Shown here in pieces: positions 1 to 7,837 of a stretch of DNA of 64,000 nt. Source of the stretch: CAIYXB01 sp038146805 (GTDB lineage Bacteria > Cyanobacteriota > Vampirovibrionia > LMEP-6097); the NCBI GenBank assembly GCA_038146805.1, contig JAYQSH010000008.1:23669-87668 (forward strand), written 5' to 3'. The notes below the pieces were generated by a model. The model was not told the origin of the DNA and ran no database searches. It worked only from the letters and a program-made list of their open reading frames with translations. Numbering within the stretch: position 1 is the first letter of the stretch; the number at the start of each line of letters is the position of its first letter. The translations under genes and the position numbers were made by a program.

Positions 1-60
1 GATGTCACTAGATAGATCATGCTAGTCAAAGCTACTAAAATAAGGAATAATATTAATTAA

Positions 61-720
61 GTGTCAAAATCTTATTCAATAGTTTTTTTAATAGTAATAT
101 TTTTGAGTTTCACAAACGCTCAAGCTGTAAGTTTGCTTGAAAAAGGTGGAGTTAGACCAAGTTCACTTTTACAAAATCCACAAAGTTTTTTTGAAGCTTT
201 TCAAGCGCGCAAAATTGGCGATGTTGTAACGGTAAGAATAATGGAAAATATTGATGCTATAAAACAATCAGAAATCATTGTCGATAATGATACAGATTCT
301 AAAGCAAATCTGAGTTTTCAAATGGCAATGACCACAACGAGCACACTTGATCCAACAACAAATGATATTGCAAATATGGTAACAAGTTTTAGACTACCAT
401 CAGATTATGGTAAAAGAAACAACAGAGAAATCAGTGTCAATAACCGTGAAGAATTTTTCACTTTGGTCAGTTGTTTAGTTGTTGAAATAGACCCAGAAAG
501 CGGCAATATGATAGTTGAGGGTTCACGACAAATTTTAATGGAAGGACAAAGCAAAAATCTCTATGTTAGAGGTGTCGTATTTCCAAAAGATCTTGATTCA
601 AACGGAGAAATACCTAGTTACAAGTTAGCCAATGCACAGATACAAATTATCGGTAGTGGAGCACTGACCAAAGACAGAGATGGTGGCTTCTTATTAAAAA
701 TATTTAGAAAGATATTTTAG
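61..720 (+). CDS. flgH: Flagellar L-ring protein FlgH
   Basis: FlgH builds the outer-membrane L ring around the flagellar rod. The 219-residue protein has an N-terminal signal sequence (about residues 4-22, ending in AQA). It then shows the family pattern: a SSLLQ start near residue 34, the ARKIGDVVTVRIME segment near 49-62, an 'E.dPESGNMIVEG' segment near 142-152 and a C-terminal IIGSGAL strand. Translation starts at GTG, preceded by an AAGGA ribosome site at about 42-46. Most FlgH proteins are lipoproteins, but here no cysteine follows the signal peptide. The other fli genes of the window lie about 5 kb away on the opposite strand. The family call is secure; membrane anchoring is not. Confidence 0.87.
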   Translation: MSKSYSIVFLIVIFLSFTNAQAVSLLEKGGVRPSSLLQNPQSFFEAFQARKIGDVVTVRIMENIDAIKQSEIIVDNDTDSKANLSFQMAMTTTSTLDPTTNDIANMVTSFRLPSDYGKRNNREISVNNREEFFTLVSCLVVEIDPESGNMIVEGSRQILMEGQSKNLYVRGVVFPKDLDSNGEIPSYKLANAQIQIIGSGALTKDRDGGFLLKIFRKIF

Positions 721-784
721 TATTGTGAGCAATAGCTAAAAACCCTGATTGAAATTTTAGTCAGATAAACCTATCATTTTATTC

Positions 785-1330
785 ATGTCTTTGCCACCAC
801 GATTAAATTTTCTTGTTGAAAACAGGCGTTTATCTGAGCTCATACAAGAAAATGACTTAAGTGAAGACTCAATTAAATTACAAATTAATGACGATGAAAT
901 TAACTTAGAATTACAAGAAACCCCAATAGGAAAATTGCTAAGCCGCAAAGCAATAGAAACATTACATAAAATTTCACCAAAGGAAGAAAAACAAATAGAC
1001 CTTGGCGAAGCTGGAAAAAAATTACTAGAGAGTATAAAAAATAGAATTGTAAAATTTATTGATGCATTAATAACTGAAGCCACTACAGAAAAATTTCAAT
1101 TAAAAGAAGGATATATTGAAAAAAAACAAATTCAAGAAGATGACTCAAAAGAAACAAAAACAAGATACACGATCGTATATTTAGACCAGATGATTGAAAT
1201 AGATTTTAAGGATGAAGATTTAGAAAACAAAGATGCTTATGAAGTCTTTATTGGCAATCGGAAAGAAGACAAGTTTCGTGAATATGAGGGACCTTTTATC
1301 ATTCAAAAAAAAGATGAAGCATCTACTTAG
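785..1330 (+). CDS. Hypothetical 181-residue protein downstream of flgH
   Basis: I do not recognise this family. It starts with ATG 64 bases after the flgH stop on the same strand, so the two may be co-transcribed. The protein is charged and mainly soluble, with a predicted helical N-terminal half (repeated L-x-E patterns, an RKAIETLHKISPKEEK stretch) and a more beta-rich end (TRYTIVYLDQMIEIDF). No signal peptide or membrane segment is visible. Its place after flgH suggests a possible flagellar or envelope accessory role, but nothing in the sequence proves it. About 160 bases after it hold no gene I can support. Confidence 0.6.
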   Translation: MSLPPRLNFLVENRRLSELIQENDLSEDSIKLQINDDEINLELQETPIGKLLSRKAIETLHKISPKEEKQIDLGEAGKKLLESIKNRIVKFIDALITEATTEKFQLKEGYIEKKQIQEDDSKETKTRYTIVYLDQMIEIDFKDEDLENKDAYEVFIGNRKEDKFREYEGPFIIQKKDEAST

Positions 1331-1489
1331 CTGCTATCAAAAAATTTAAAGAACAAGGCTTTTAACTGCCAAACAAGACTTTAGTTTAGCCGTTGTAAAT
1401 AACGCCTTTGAGAAGCGAGAGTATCGCATTACCCAAATTTGTCAGCAGTGGTTAATGATCAATACCTTTGATTAACGGAACAAAATTAT

Positions 1490-2248
1490 CTAGTGGTTCT
1501 TTTTGTTTTTTTCTCTGTAAAACTCTTGCCAAGTATGATTTTGCAAATAATCAAGATCTTTTTTTATAGCCTCAACCCATAAATATTTTCCATCTTGGCT
1601 TGCTTCTAATTCATTAGCATAAAAAGCTTTCACTTTTATACCAACAAAATCTATGGCATCTTCAATGTTATAGCTCGAATTGTCATATAAAACCCTTGCT
1701 CCATATAAAGGCGGATATTTATCACAATTAACACAAGGGATATATGGATGAATATTTTTGTTACCTGTAAATTTCTTAAAACTATTTTTAATTGCACCTT
1801 GATAAAAAGCTTTTGTAAAATACATAAAAGTATTTGCTTCAGTGTGATGTACGTTGTTTCTATGACTTGGATAACGGCTAAAATCCATATTATAAATTGC
1901 CTTACAATCTTCTATAGAGCGTACTTCATCAAAATATTTCATTAAATTAGCACTCTCTAAAATATCACGTGCATAAGTTGCTCTATTATGGGTATAAATC
2001 ATCAATTTAAAACCAAGTTTTTTTGCATACTCTAAAAGTTCAAAAGTACCCGGACGCACTATATAATCTTGCCCAATCTTAGACTCCTGAATATTAAAAC
2101 CTAGTCCTTGAGCTAATTTCAGAGCAGGTCTATCTAACTTATCAGATTCAATCAAAGTTTCATCTAAATCAAAAGCAATTTTACCTTCATAAGCAAAAGC
2201 ATTTAAATTTAGCAAAAGCAATAAAACTAAAACTATTTTCTTTTTCAT
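1490..2248 (-). CDS. Secreted HAD-superfamily phosphatase-like protein
   Basis: The 252-residue protein begins with a clear signal peptide (MKKKIVLVLLLLLNLNAFA). The HAD nucleophile motif I follows, read as FDLDETLIESD near residues 26-36 (DxDxT). A motif II-like stretch KLMIYTHNRATYARDI lies near 78-93, resembling the FCP1/NLI-interacting-factor branch, and GARVLYDNSSYNIEDA near 180-195 could supply the acidic residues of motif III/IV. It probably acts in the periplasm as a phosphohydrolase; the substrate is unknown. Its ATG overlaps the leuS stop by four bases (ATGA), so both are probably on one transcript read on the minus strand. Two cysteines (CVNCD, around 170) could bind metal. Confidence 0.7.
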   Translation of the reverse strand: MKKKIVLVLLLLLNLNAFAYEGKIAFDLDETLIESDKLDRPALKLAQGLGFNIQESKIGQDYIVRPGTFELLEYAKKLGFKLMIYTHNRATYARDILESANLMKYFDEVRSIEDCKAIYNMDFSRYPSHRNNVHHTEANTFMYFTKAFYQGAIKNSFKKFTGNKNIHPYIPCVNCDKYPPLYGARVLYDNSSYNIEDAIDFVGIKVKAFYANELEASQDGKYLWVEAIKKDLDYLQNHTWQEFYREKNKKNH

Positions 2249-4854
2249 AGAGCAACAATATTTACAAGCTTATTTGGCACCACAATTATTTTTTTTATTT
2301 CAAGACCCTCTAATTTTTTTTGTATTTTTTCATTTGCCAAAGCTATTTTTTCTAATTCTTCTTTGCTAGTATCTTTAGCGACTTCAACTAAATCAACTTT
2401 TTTTCCTTTAAGCTGTAAAACTAAATTAAAACTTGATGACTCAGTAAGTTCTTCATTAAAATCAGGGTAACTTTGTAAATGCACCGAGTCTTTGCTTATA
2501 TCAAAATCACTGGTTTTTAAAACAAATGATGTCCAAAGCTCCTCAGCTAAATGAGGTACAAAAGGAGCAATGATTTTTATAAAGTTAAAAAGCATAAAGG
2601 CAAGAACATCTTTATCCTGCTGAGAATAACTTAGATTTTTTTCTTGTTTTTCATTTTGATATTTGTACATTGCATTTATAAACTCAGACATTCTAGAAAT
2701 AGCTGTATTAAAGCCATTGTTTTCTGGTTTTAAATCATGAATAATTGCTTTTAAAGATAAATTATAAACTTTAAGAATTTCAGCATTATGAGTCTCTAAT
2801 TGTGATTTTTCAAATTTTAAATTTGCAACCTTATTGTATTCTTGTGATTTTAAAATATCTTCAAGAGCAAAAAACAATCTCCAAATTCTATTGATAAAAC
2901 GATACTGACCTTGAGCACCTTCATCAACCCATTCAACTTCAGATTCACAAGGCGCAGCAAACAAAATAAATAAACGAGCCGCATCTGCACCAAATTCACG
3001 GAAAAAATCGTCAGTACCAACAACATTTCCTTTTGATTTAGACATTTTTGTAATCTTGCCTTCTTTTTCAGAATACTTGACAACCATTCCTTGAGAAAGC
3101 AAACGATCAAAAGGCTCATCAAAACTCAGCATGCCACAATCTCTAAGGGCTTTTGTAAAAAATCTTGCATAAAGCAAATGCAAAATTGCATGCTCAACAC
3201 CACCCACATATTGATCTACAGCAAAAACATTTTCTTTACTAAAAGGTTTTTCTAAATTAAAAGCATCAGGATATCTTAAAAAATACCAAGAAGAACAAAT
3301 AAAAGTATCCATAGTATCAGTAATACGTCGGGCTTTTCTTCCGTCTTTTAAAGTAACATTAAACCACTCTGGAGAATTTTCTAAGACCGAGCCACCAGCT
3401 TGTTTTGCTTTTGCAAAATCTATATCAATTGGTAATTCAATTGGCAAATTACTGTATTCCTCTTTAATAATTTCTCTAGATCCATCTGCATTTTCAAGCT
3501 CTAGTAATGGAATAGGACAACCCCAATACCTTTGTCTAGAAATCAACCAATCACGCAAGCGATACTTGGTGACAAAACGTGCAAAATTATTTTCCAGACC
3601 AAATTGAGTAATATTTTTTATAGCAACAGTATTTTCTAAATCATTAAAATTATCACTATTTACCAAAAATCCTTGCTCACAATAAGCTTCTTTCCATTGA
3701 TTTGGATCTTCTAGTTTTTCTTTTTCTTTTGCAATAACTTGTTTAATTGGCAAAGAAAAAGTTTTTGCAAACTCAAAATCTCTTTGATCATGAGCTGGCA
3801 CAGCCATAACAGCACCAGTACCATAATCAACCAAAGCATAATCAGCAATCCAAATAGGGATTTTTTCGTTTGTATAAGGATTCAAACAATAAGCACCTAT
3901 TTCAGTACCAGTTTTTAAACGACCTTCGGCTGTTCTTTCAATCTCTGTTTTTTTAGAAGATTCTAAAATATAATTTTTTACATCATCCAATTTTTCCGGC
4001 GCACAAAGTTCATTAACTAATTTATGTTCAGGAGCAAGCACCATATAAGTAACACCGTAAACAGTGTCAGGTCTTGTCGTATAAACTGTTATAGAGCGAC
4101 CCGTCTGCTTAGCATCTTTATCTAAAATCGGAAAATCAATTTCGGAACCAGTTGACTTACCAATCCAATTTCTTTGCATGATTTTTACACTCTCAGGCCA
4201 GTGCTCTAGTTTATCCAAATCATTTAAAAGCTCTTCAGCATAAGCAGTGATTTTTAAAAACCATTGCTTCATCATTTTTTTTAGAACTGGACTTTGAGTA
4301 TGACGCCAGCACATACCATTTTCAACTTGTTCATTAGCAAGTACAGTATTACACTCATTACACCAATTAACAGGTGCTTCTTTTTGATAAGCTAAACCCT
4401 TTTCATAGAGCTTCAAAAATAAATATTGGGTCCATTTGTAATATTCTTTATTACAAGAAACCACTTCGCGAGACCAATCATAACTAGTACCCATTTTTTT
4501 GAGTTGTTGATCTCTCATATAAGCTATATTTTGCTGAGTCCAAGTATTAGGGTGGACATCTCGTTCAATTGCTGCATTTTCAGCAGGTAAACCAAAAGCA
4601 TCAAAACCCATAGGATTTAAAACATTAAAACCTTGCATTCTTTTATAGCGTGAAATTAAATCAGAAATTGTATAAACTCGCATATGCCCCATATGCAAGT
4701 TTCCTGATGGGTATGGAAACATTACTAGTGAATAATAATTTTTTTTATCAGCACTAGCCTGATATTTATAAAGATCAGCCTCTTGCCAAGCACTTTGCCA
4801 TTTTTCTTCAATTTCAGAGGCTTTATATTCTTTTGTATCTAAATTTGCAGACAT
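2245..4854 (-). CDS. leuS: Leucyl-tRNA synthetase
   Basis: This class I synthetase charges tRNA-Leu in the cytoplasm. The 869-residue length is normal for the bacterial enzyme. The HIGH-type signature appears as PYPSGNLHMGHMRVY near residues 47-61. The editing (CP1) domain includes TVYTTRPDTVYG and a PAHDQRDFEFA stretch, and the KMSKSKGN signature lies near residue 604. The zinc-region pattern WCNECN near 163 is also present. The gene is read on the minus strand and its stop overlaps the start of the secreted HAD phosphatase gene. No irregularities were seen. Confidence 0.98.
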   Translation of the reverse strand: MSANLDTKEYKASEIEEKWQSAWQEADLYKYQASADKKNYYSLVMFPYPSGNLHMGHMRVYTISDLISRYKRMQGFNVLNPMGFDAFGLPAENAAIERDVHPNTWTQQNIAYMRDQQLKKMGTSYDWSREVVSCNKEYYKWTQYLFLKLYEKGLAYQKEAPVNWCNECNTVLANEQVENGMCWRHTQSPVLKKMMKQWFLKITAYAEELLNDLDKLEHWPESVKIMQRNWIGKSTGSEIDFPILDKDAKQTGRSITVYTTRPDTVYGVTYMVLAPEHKLVNELCAPEKLDDVKNYILESSKKTEIERTAEGRLKTGTEIGAYCLNPYTNEKIPIWIADYALVDYGTGAVMAVPAHDQRDFEFAKTFSLPIKQVIAKEKEKLEDPNQWKEAYCEQGFLVNSDNFNDLENTVAIKNITQFGLENNFARFVTKYRLRDWLISRQRYWGCPIPLLELENADGSREIIKEEYSNLPIELPIDIDFAKAKQAGGSVLENSPEWFNVTLKDGRKARRITDTMDTFICSSWYFLRYPDAFNLEKPFSKENVFAVDQYVGGVEHAILHLLYARFFTKALRDCGMLSFDEPFDRLLSQGMVVKYSEKEGKITKMSKSKGNVVGTDDFFREFGADAARLFILFAAPCESEVEWVDEGAQGQYRFINRIWRLFFALEDILKSQEYNKVANLKFEKSQLETHNAEILKVYNLSLKAIIHDLKPENNGFNTAISRMSEFINAMYKYQNEKQEKNLSYSQQDKDVLAFMLFNFIKIIAPFVPHLAEELWTSFVLKTSDFDISKDSVHLQSYPDFNEELTESSSFNLVLQLKGKKVDLVEVAKDTSKEELEKIALANEKIQKKLEGLEIKKIIVVPNKLVNIVAL

Positions 4855-4901
4855 TTACAAGTCATTATAAACCATGAAAAACAAAGTTTATCACTGACCA
4901 C

Positions 4902-5477
4902 TTAAAAAACTTGAGTAACCGTTTCAATAATTTCAGGTAATTCAGATACCAAAGCTCTCTCTACACCCATTTTCATAGTCATCATAGAACTTGGACAAGT
5001 ACCACAAGCACCGACCATTCGCAGTCTTGCATCTTTGCCGACCAAATCCACAAATTCGATATTACCACCATCAGCAACCAAAGCTGGTCTAATTTTATTT
5101 AAAACAATTTCAATTTTTGCTCTTGTATCGTCATTATCAAAATTCAACTCATCTTCAGCAGGTTTATTTTTCTCTGACCAAGTACTCATGAAATCTAAAG
5201 AATCTTTGATAATTTCTTTGATTTCCAAATGTATATCCTTCCAATTAATATGTTCTTCTTTATCTATAGTCACAAAATTTGACATTATAAAAACTTTTTT
5301 TATACCTTCAATTGCAAATAATTTAATGGCTAATTGGTTATCAATTTCAGTCGCTTCATTAAGATTCAAATAACTTAGTGAATTTGAATATGGATAGATA
5401 GTTTGACTACAAATAAACTTTAAAGAATTAGGATTGGGAGTATATTCAGCTCTAACGGTTAGATCAGCAAGATTCAT
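4902..5477 (-). CDS. NifU/Nfu-type iron-sulfur scaffold protein
   Basis: Two domains are visible. An Nfu_N-like N-terminal domain contains RAEYTPNPNSLKF near residues 8-20. A C-terminal NifU domain contains VLNKIRPALVADGGNIEFVD and the cluster-binding CGTCPSS motif (C-x2-C). Such proteins assemble or carry Fe-S clusters to client enzymes; this window encodes one likely client, BioB. I chose the ATG at 5477, giving about 191 residues, because MNLADLTVRAEY begins directly before the conserved domain. The frame stays open upstream to 5543, but those 22 codons are low-complexity, overlap the divergent gene at 5528 and its promoter, and do not look coding. Confidence 0.9.
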   Translation of the reverse strand: MNLADLTVRAEYTPNPNSLKFICSQTIYPYSNSLSYLNLNEATEIDNQLAIKLFAIEGIKKVFIMSNFVTIDKEEHINWKDIHLEIKEIIKDSLDFMSTWSEKNKPAEDELNFDNDDTRAKIEIVLNKIRPALVADGGNIEFVDLVGKDARLRMVGACGTCPSSMMTMKMGVERALVSELPEIIETVTQVF

Positions 5478-5513
5478 AAAATAGATTTTAACATTTTTAA
5501 TAAAATAAACACC

Positions 5514-5519
5514 TATAAT
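5514..5519 (+). promoter_or_regulatory. TATAAT box directly upstream of the HEPN-like gene
   Basis: A perfect TATAAT hexamer ends nine bases before the ATG at 5528. With usual sigma-70 geometry transcription would begin two or three bases before the start codon, so the mRNA would be nearly leaderless. No ribosome-binding purine block fits between the two. The -35 region is not clear in this AT-rich stretch. Confidence 0.5.
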
Positions 5520-5527
5520 AAAGAAAA

Positions 5528-5932
5528 ATGAACTTAAGCTCAATATTAATTTATAGTTTTTTGTTTTTAAACATCGCTTTATTCTTAATGTTTTTGTACT
5601 TAGAATTTAATCATCGTGAATTAAATCAAAATCTTGTAAAAGAAGCAAATAAAAAAATTAAAGCCGCAGAAAGTTTAGAGCCAAATTTATCAATTTTAGA
5701 AGCTCATAAAATAATGACAAACACCTTAAAGAGCAGTTATAAAAACAAAAAATTAACAGCCGCTAAAATGCTCAAAGATATAGCAAAAAATTTAAAGAAC
5801 GAAAAAGAATTTTGGTTTTACCATCGTATGCGTAACAAAATCGCACATGAAAACAACTACAAAATCAATAAACAAGATGCAAAAAAAGCAATTAAAGTCT
5901 TTCAAGAAGCACTAAAAACAGTTTCTATCTAA
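5528..5932 (+). CDS. Membrane-anchored HEPN-like protein
   Basis: This is a 134-residue protein. One N-terminal membrane helix (about residues 5-26) is followed by an all-helical cytoplasmic part. The segment FWFYHRMRNKIAHENNYKIN near residues 97-116 carries R-N-x-x-A-H, which matches the Rx4-6H signature of HEPN-type RNases and of DUF4145-like helical domains. Whether it cuts RNA is inference. It is transcribed divergently from the nfu gene and its 3' end overlaps the fliH stop by four bases on the other strand. No toxin or antitoxin partner (for example a nucleotidyltransferase of the MNT type) is adjacent. Confidence 0.65.
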   Translation: MNLSSILIYSFLFLNIALFLMFLYLEFNHRELNQNLVKEANKKIKAAESLEPNLSILEAHKIMTNTLKSSYKNKKLTAAKMLKDIAKNLKNEKEFWFYHRMRNKIAHENNYKINKQDAKKAIKVFQEALKTVSI

Positions 5933-7443
5933 TATTCAGGAAATCTTTCATCAGGTAATTCTCCAGAATCACCAAAATTTTCATCATCTTGAAACTCGTT
6001 ATATTCAACAAAAGTATTACCTTCTTCATCTTGGTATTCATCATCTTTTGTTTCACTTAAATCTTCCAAAAAATCATCTTCTTGAGCCCAGTCATCACCA
6101 TTGGCAAAGTCATTTGCACCAAGCTCATCACTATCAGTTAGATCCACAGGATCAAATTCTTCTTGAGTTTTTTTATTCTTTGTAGATTTTTCTTCTTTTG
6201 CTTCAGGTAAAGGTGATTCAATTTCACCAAACAATGCATCCAAATCATCTTCAATATCTAAATCAGCGAAGTCTTCAAAATTATCTTCGAGCTCCATTAA
6301 CTCTTCGTCAGAGGGTTCTAAATTAAAATCTTGTGGTTTTGTTTTATTTTTAGGCATATGGCTTTCCTCACCAATTTCAGTTACATTACCCAAATCTAAT
6401 TCATGATTTTCATCATTAACTTCCTCTTCGATTTCCTCTAGCTCAAGGTTAGGACTTAGTTCTAACAATAAAGGTTCGTCAGGAAGTATAGATATTTTAT
6501 GCCCCAAAAACTGTTCAAATGTAGCCTTTATTTTATCTAATTGTACCGAAAAACTTGAATTTAATTTACCCCCTTGAGTTTCAATAACACAAGAACCGGG
6601 GTCCACCTCGTCATCATACATATATACTAGTCTAATTGATTTATCTAATATATTTGCGAGCAATTCCTCTAAAACACTTTGTTTTTCTTTATCTGCAGAA
6701 TTGAGAATTAGCTTCATAACTCCCTTCGAATCCAGTAATTTATTGATTGAATGTAAGACTTGTTGTTCAAGTAAGTTGTCGTTCACATGCACTTCATACT
6801 TTAGAATTTGCTTGGCAACATCAAAAGCAATACATGCCAAATTATCTTTTACCAATTTAGCAATTTCATGTTTTTCTTTATTGAGATTTCTAAACATCTC
6901 AACAACCTCGTTTACGTATGGCTGTACTTCATTAATTGCATTTTTTAAAGCATCATATTTTAATTGTTCAAGTTCATTTTGTTGTTTGATTTTTTCTTGC
7001 TCAAAAGCTTGTTGCTCTTGTTCTAGTAATTTTTTTTGTTCATCAATTTCTAAATTTGCATCTTCAATTATTGATTTCACTTTTGCTTGAGCATCTTCTC
7101 TAAGTTCTTCTAAAACCTTTTCTTGTTCTTGTCTTTTTTCATCAAGTTCCTGATTGAGCTCTGCAAGAAGCTCTTGCTTACGATGTTCTAAAAAAGCTTG
7201 TGCTTGTTTCTCTAAGTCTTCCTTCGGGATCTTGCTTTTAACTAAATCTAATTGTGATAATTTTTGACTTAAAATTCCCTCTATGTCTTGTTCGTTAATA
7301 ATACCTTGATCAAGATTTTTTTCAACCTCATTACTAATAAAACTCAATATCTGATCTGGCAAAGTTAGATTTTTGGCAGTTTTCTTGGCCAAAACATTTT
7401 TCTTTGCTTCATTTTTTTTACTTTTGTTTGCCTTAATTAACAT
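5929..7443 (-). CDS. fliH: FliH-like flagellar export regulator with long acidic tail
   Basis: FliH ties the FliI ATPase to the flagellar export gate. Residues ~85-175 form a long charged coiled coil. A FliH/YscL-type C-terminal domain spans about residues 195-330, with AFDVAKQILKYEV, ILNSADKE and DDEVDPGSCVIETQGGKLNSS; the 'GsC.IET..G.idas' pattern is characteristic of the family. After residue ~340 a further ~165 residues are extremely rich in Asp and Glu and look disordered. Typical FliH is about 230-270 residues, so this protein is roughly twice the usual length. It lies in the order fliE-fliF-(fliG-like)-fliH; no fliI follows in this window. Confidence 0.8.
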   Translation of the reverse strand: MLIKANKSKKNEAKKNVLAKKTAKNLTLPDQILSFISNEVEKNLDQGIINEQDIEGILSQKLSQLDLVKSKIPKEDLEKQAQAFLEHRKQELLAELNQELDEKRQEQEKVLEELREDAQAKVKSIIEDANLEIDEQKKLLEQEQQAFEQEKIKQQNELEQLKYDALKNAINEVQPYVNEVVEMFRNLNKEKHEIAKLVKDNLACIAFDVAKQILKYEVHVNDNLLEQQVLHSINKLLDSKGVMKLILNSADKEKQSVLEELLANILDKSIRLVYMYDDEVDPGSCVIETQGGKLNSSFSVQLDKIKATFEQFLGHKISILPDEPLLLELSPNLELEEIEEEVNDENHELDLGNVTEIGEESHMPKNKTKPQDFNLEPSDEELMELEDNFEDFADLDIEDDLDALFGEIESPLPEAKEEKSTKNKKTQEEFDPVDLTDSDELGANDFANGDDWAQEDDFLEDLSETKDDEYQDEEGNTFVEYNEFQDDENFGDSGELPDERFPEY

Positions 7444-7448
7444 TTAAC

Positions 7449-7823
7449 CTAATTCGAGACTTCTAATACTACTTCATCGACAATTTTTGAAATAGCATTA
7501 CTCAAATTTGGTCTAAATCTTCTTTTTCCTAGTTTATATTCTAAAAATTCACGTATTTTAGGTCTTTCTGTGACCAAATACCTATTACTTGCTTCTATCT
7601 TTGATTCTTTTTTGACTGAATTAATCATCTGTGCAAATTCTGGCCAAGAAGCCGCAAAATACTCCCAATCTTCTTGCGATAAAGTTTCTTCAATACTTAA
7701 ATCAACATCACTAATTTTTTGTACCAAAGGCAAAGGCAATTGTTCAAAAATAGCTCTTTGAGTATCTGGTGGCAAAGACCTTAGAATGAGAGCGAGTGAT
7801 TTTAATTTTCTAGATACTTGCAT
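7449..7823 (-). CDS. Short FliG-like protein in the fliG position
   Basis: This is a 124-residue helical protein between fliF and fliH, where fliG normally sits. Its N-terminal segment LKSLALILRSLPPDTQRAIF followed by EQLPLPLVQKISDVDL resembles the start of FliG (hydrophobic helix, 'l..l..e....i...L....v..i'). However, the middle and C-terminal FliG domains that carry the EHPQ and charged torque residues are missing. It ends five bases before fliH starts, so it is clearly in the operon. It may be a reduced FliG-like rotor/export adaptor, or an unrelated protein. The family call is tentative; the gene itself is convincing. Confidence 0.5.
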   Translation of the reverse strand: MQVSRKLKSLALILRSLPPDTQRAIFEQLPLPLVQKISDVDLSIEETLSQEDWEYFAASWPEFAQMINSVKKESKIEASNRYLVTERPKIREFLEYKLGKRRFRPNLSNAISKIVDEVVLEVSN

Positions 7824-7837
7824 TTTTTATATAACTT

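Noticed and set aside
1331..1489. Possible small RNA or gene between the hypothetical gene and the HAD gene
   Set aside because: No open frame, clear promoter or stable terminator hairpin could be supported.
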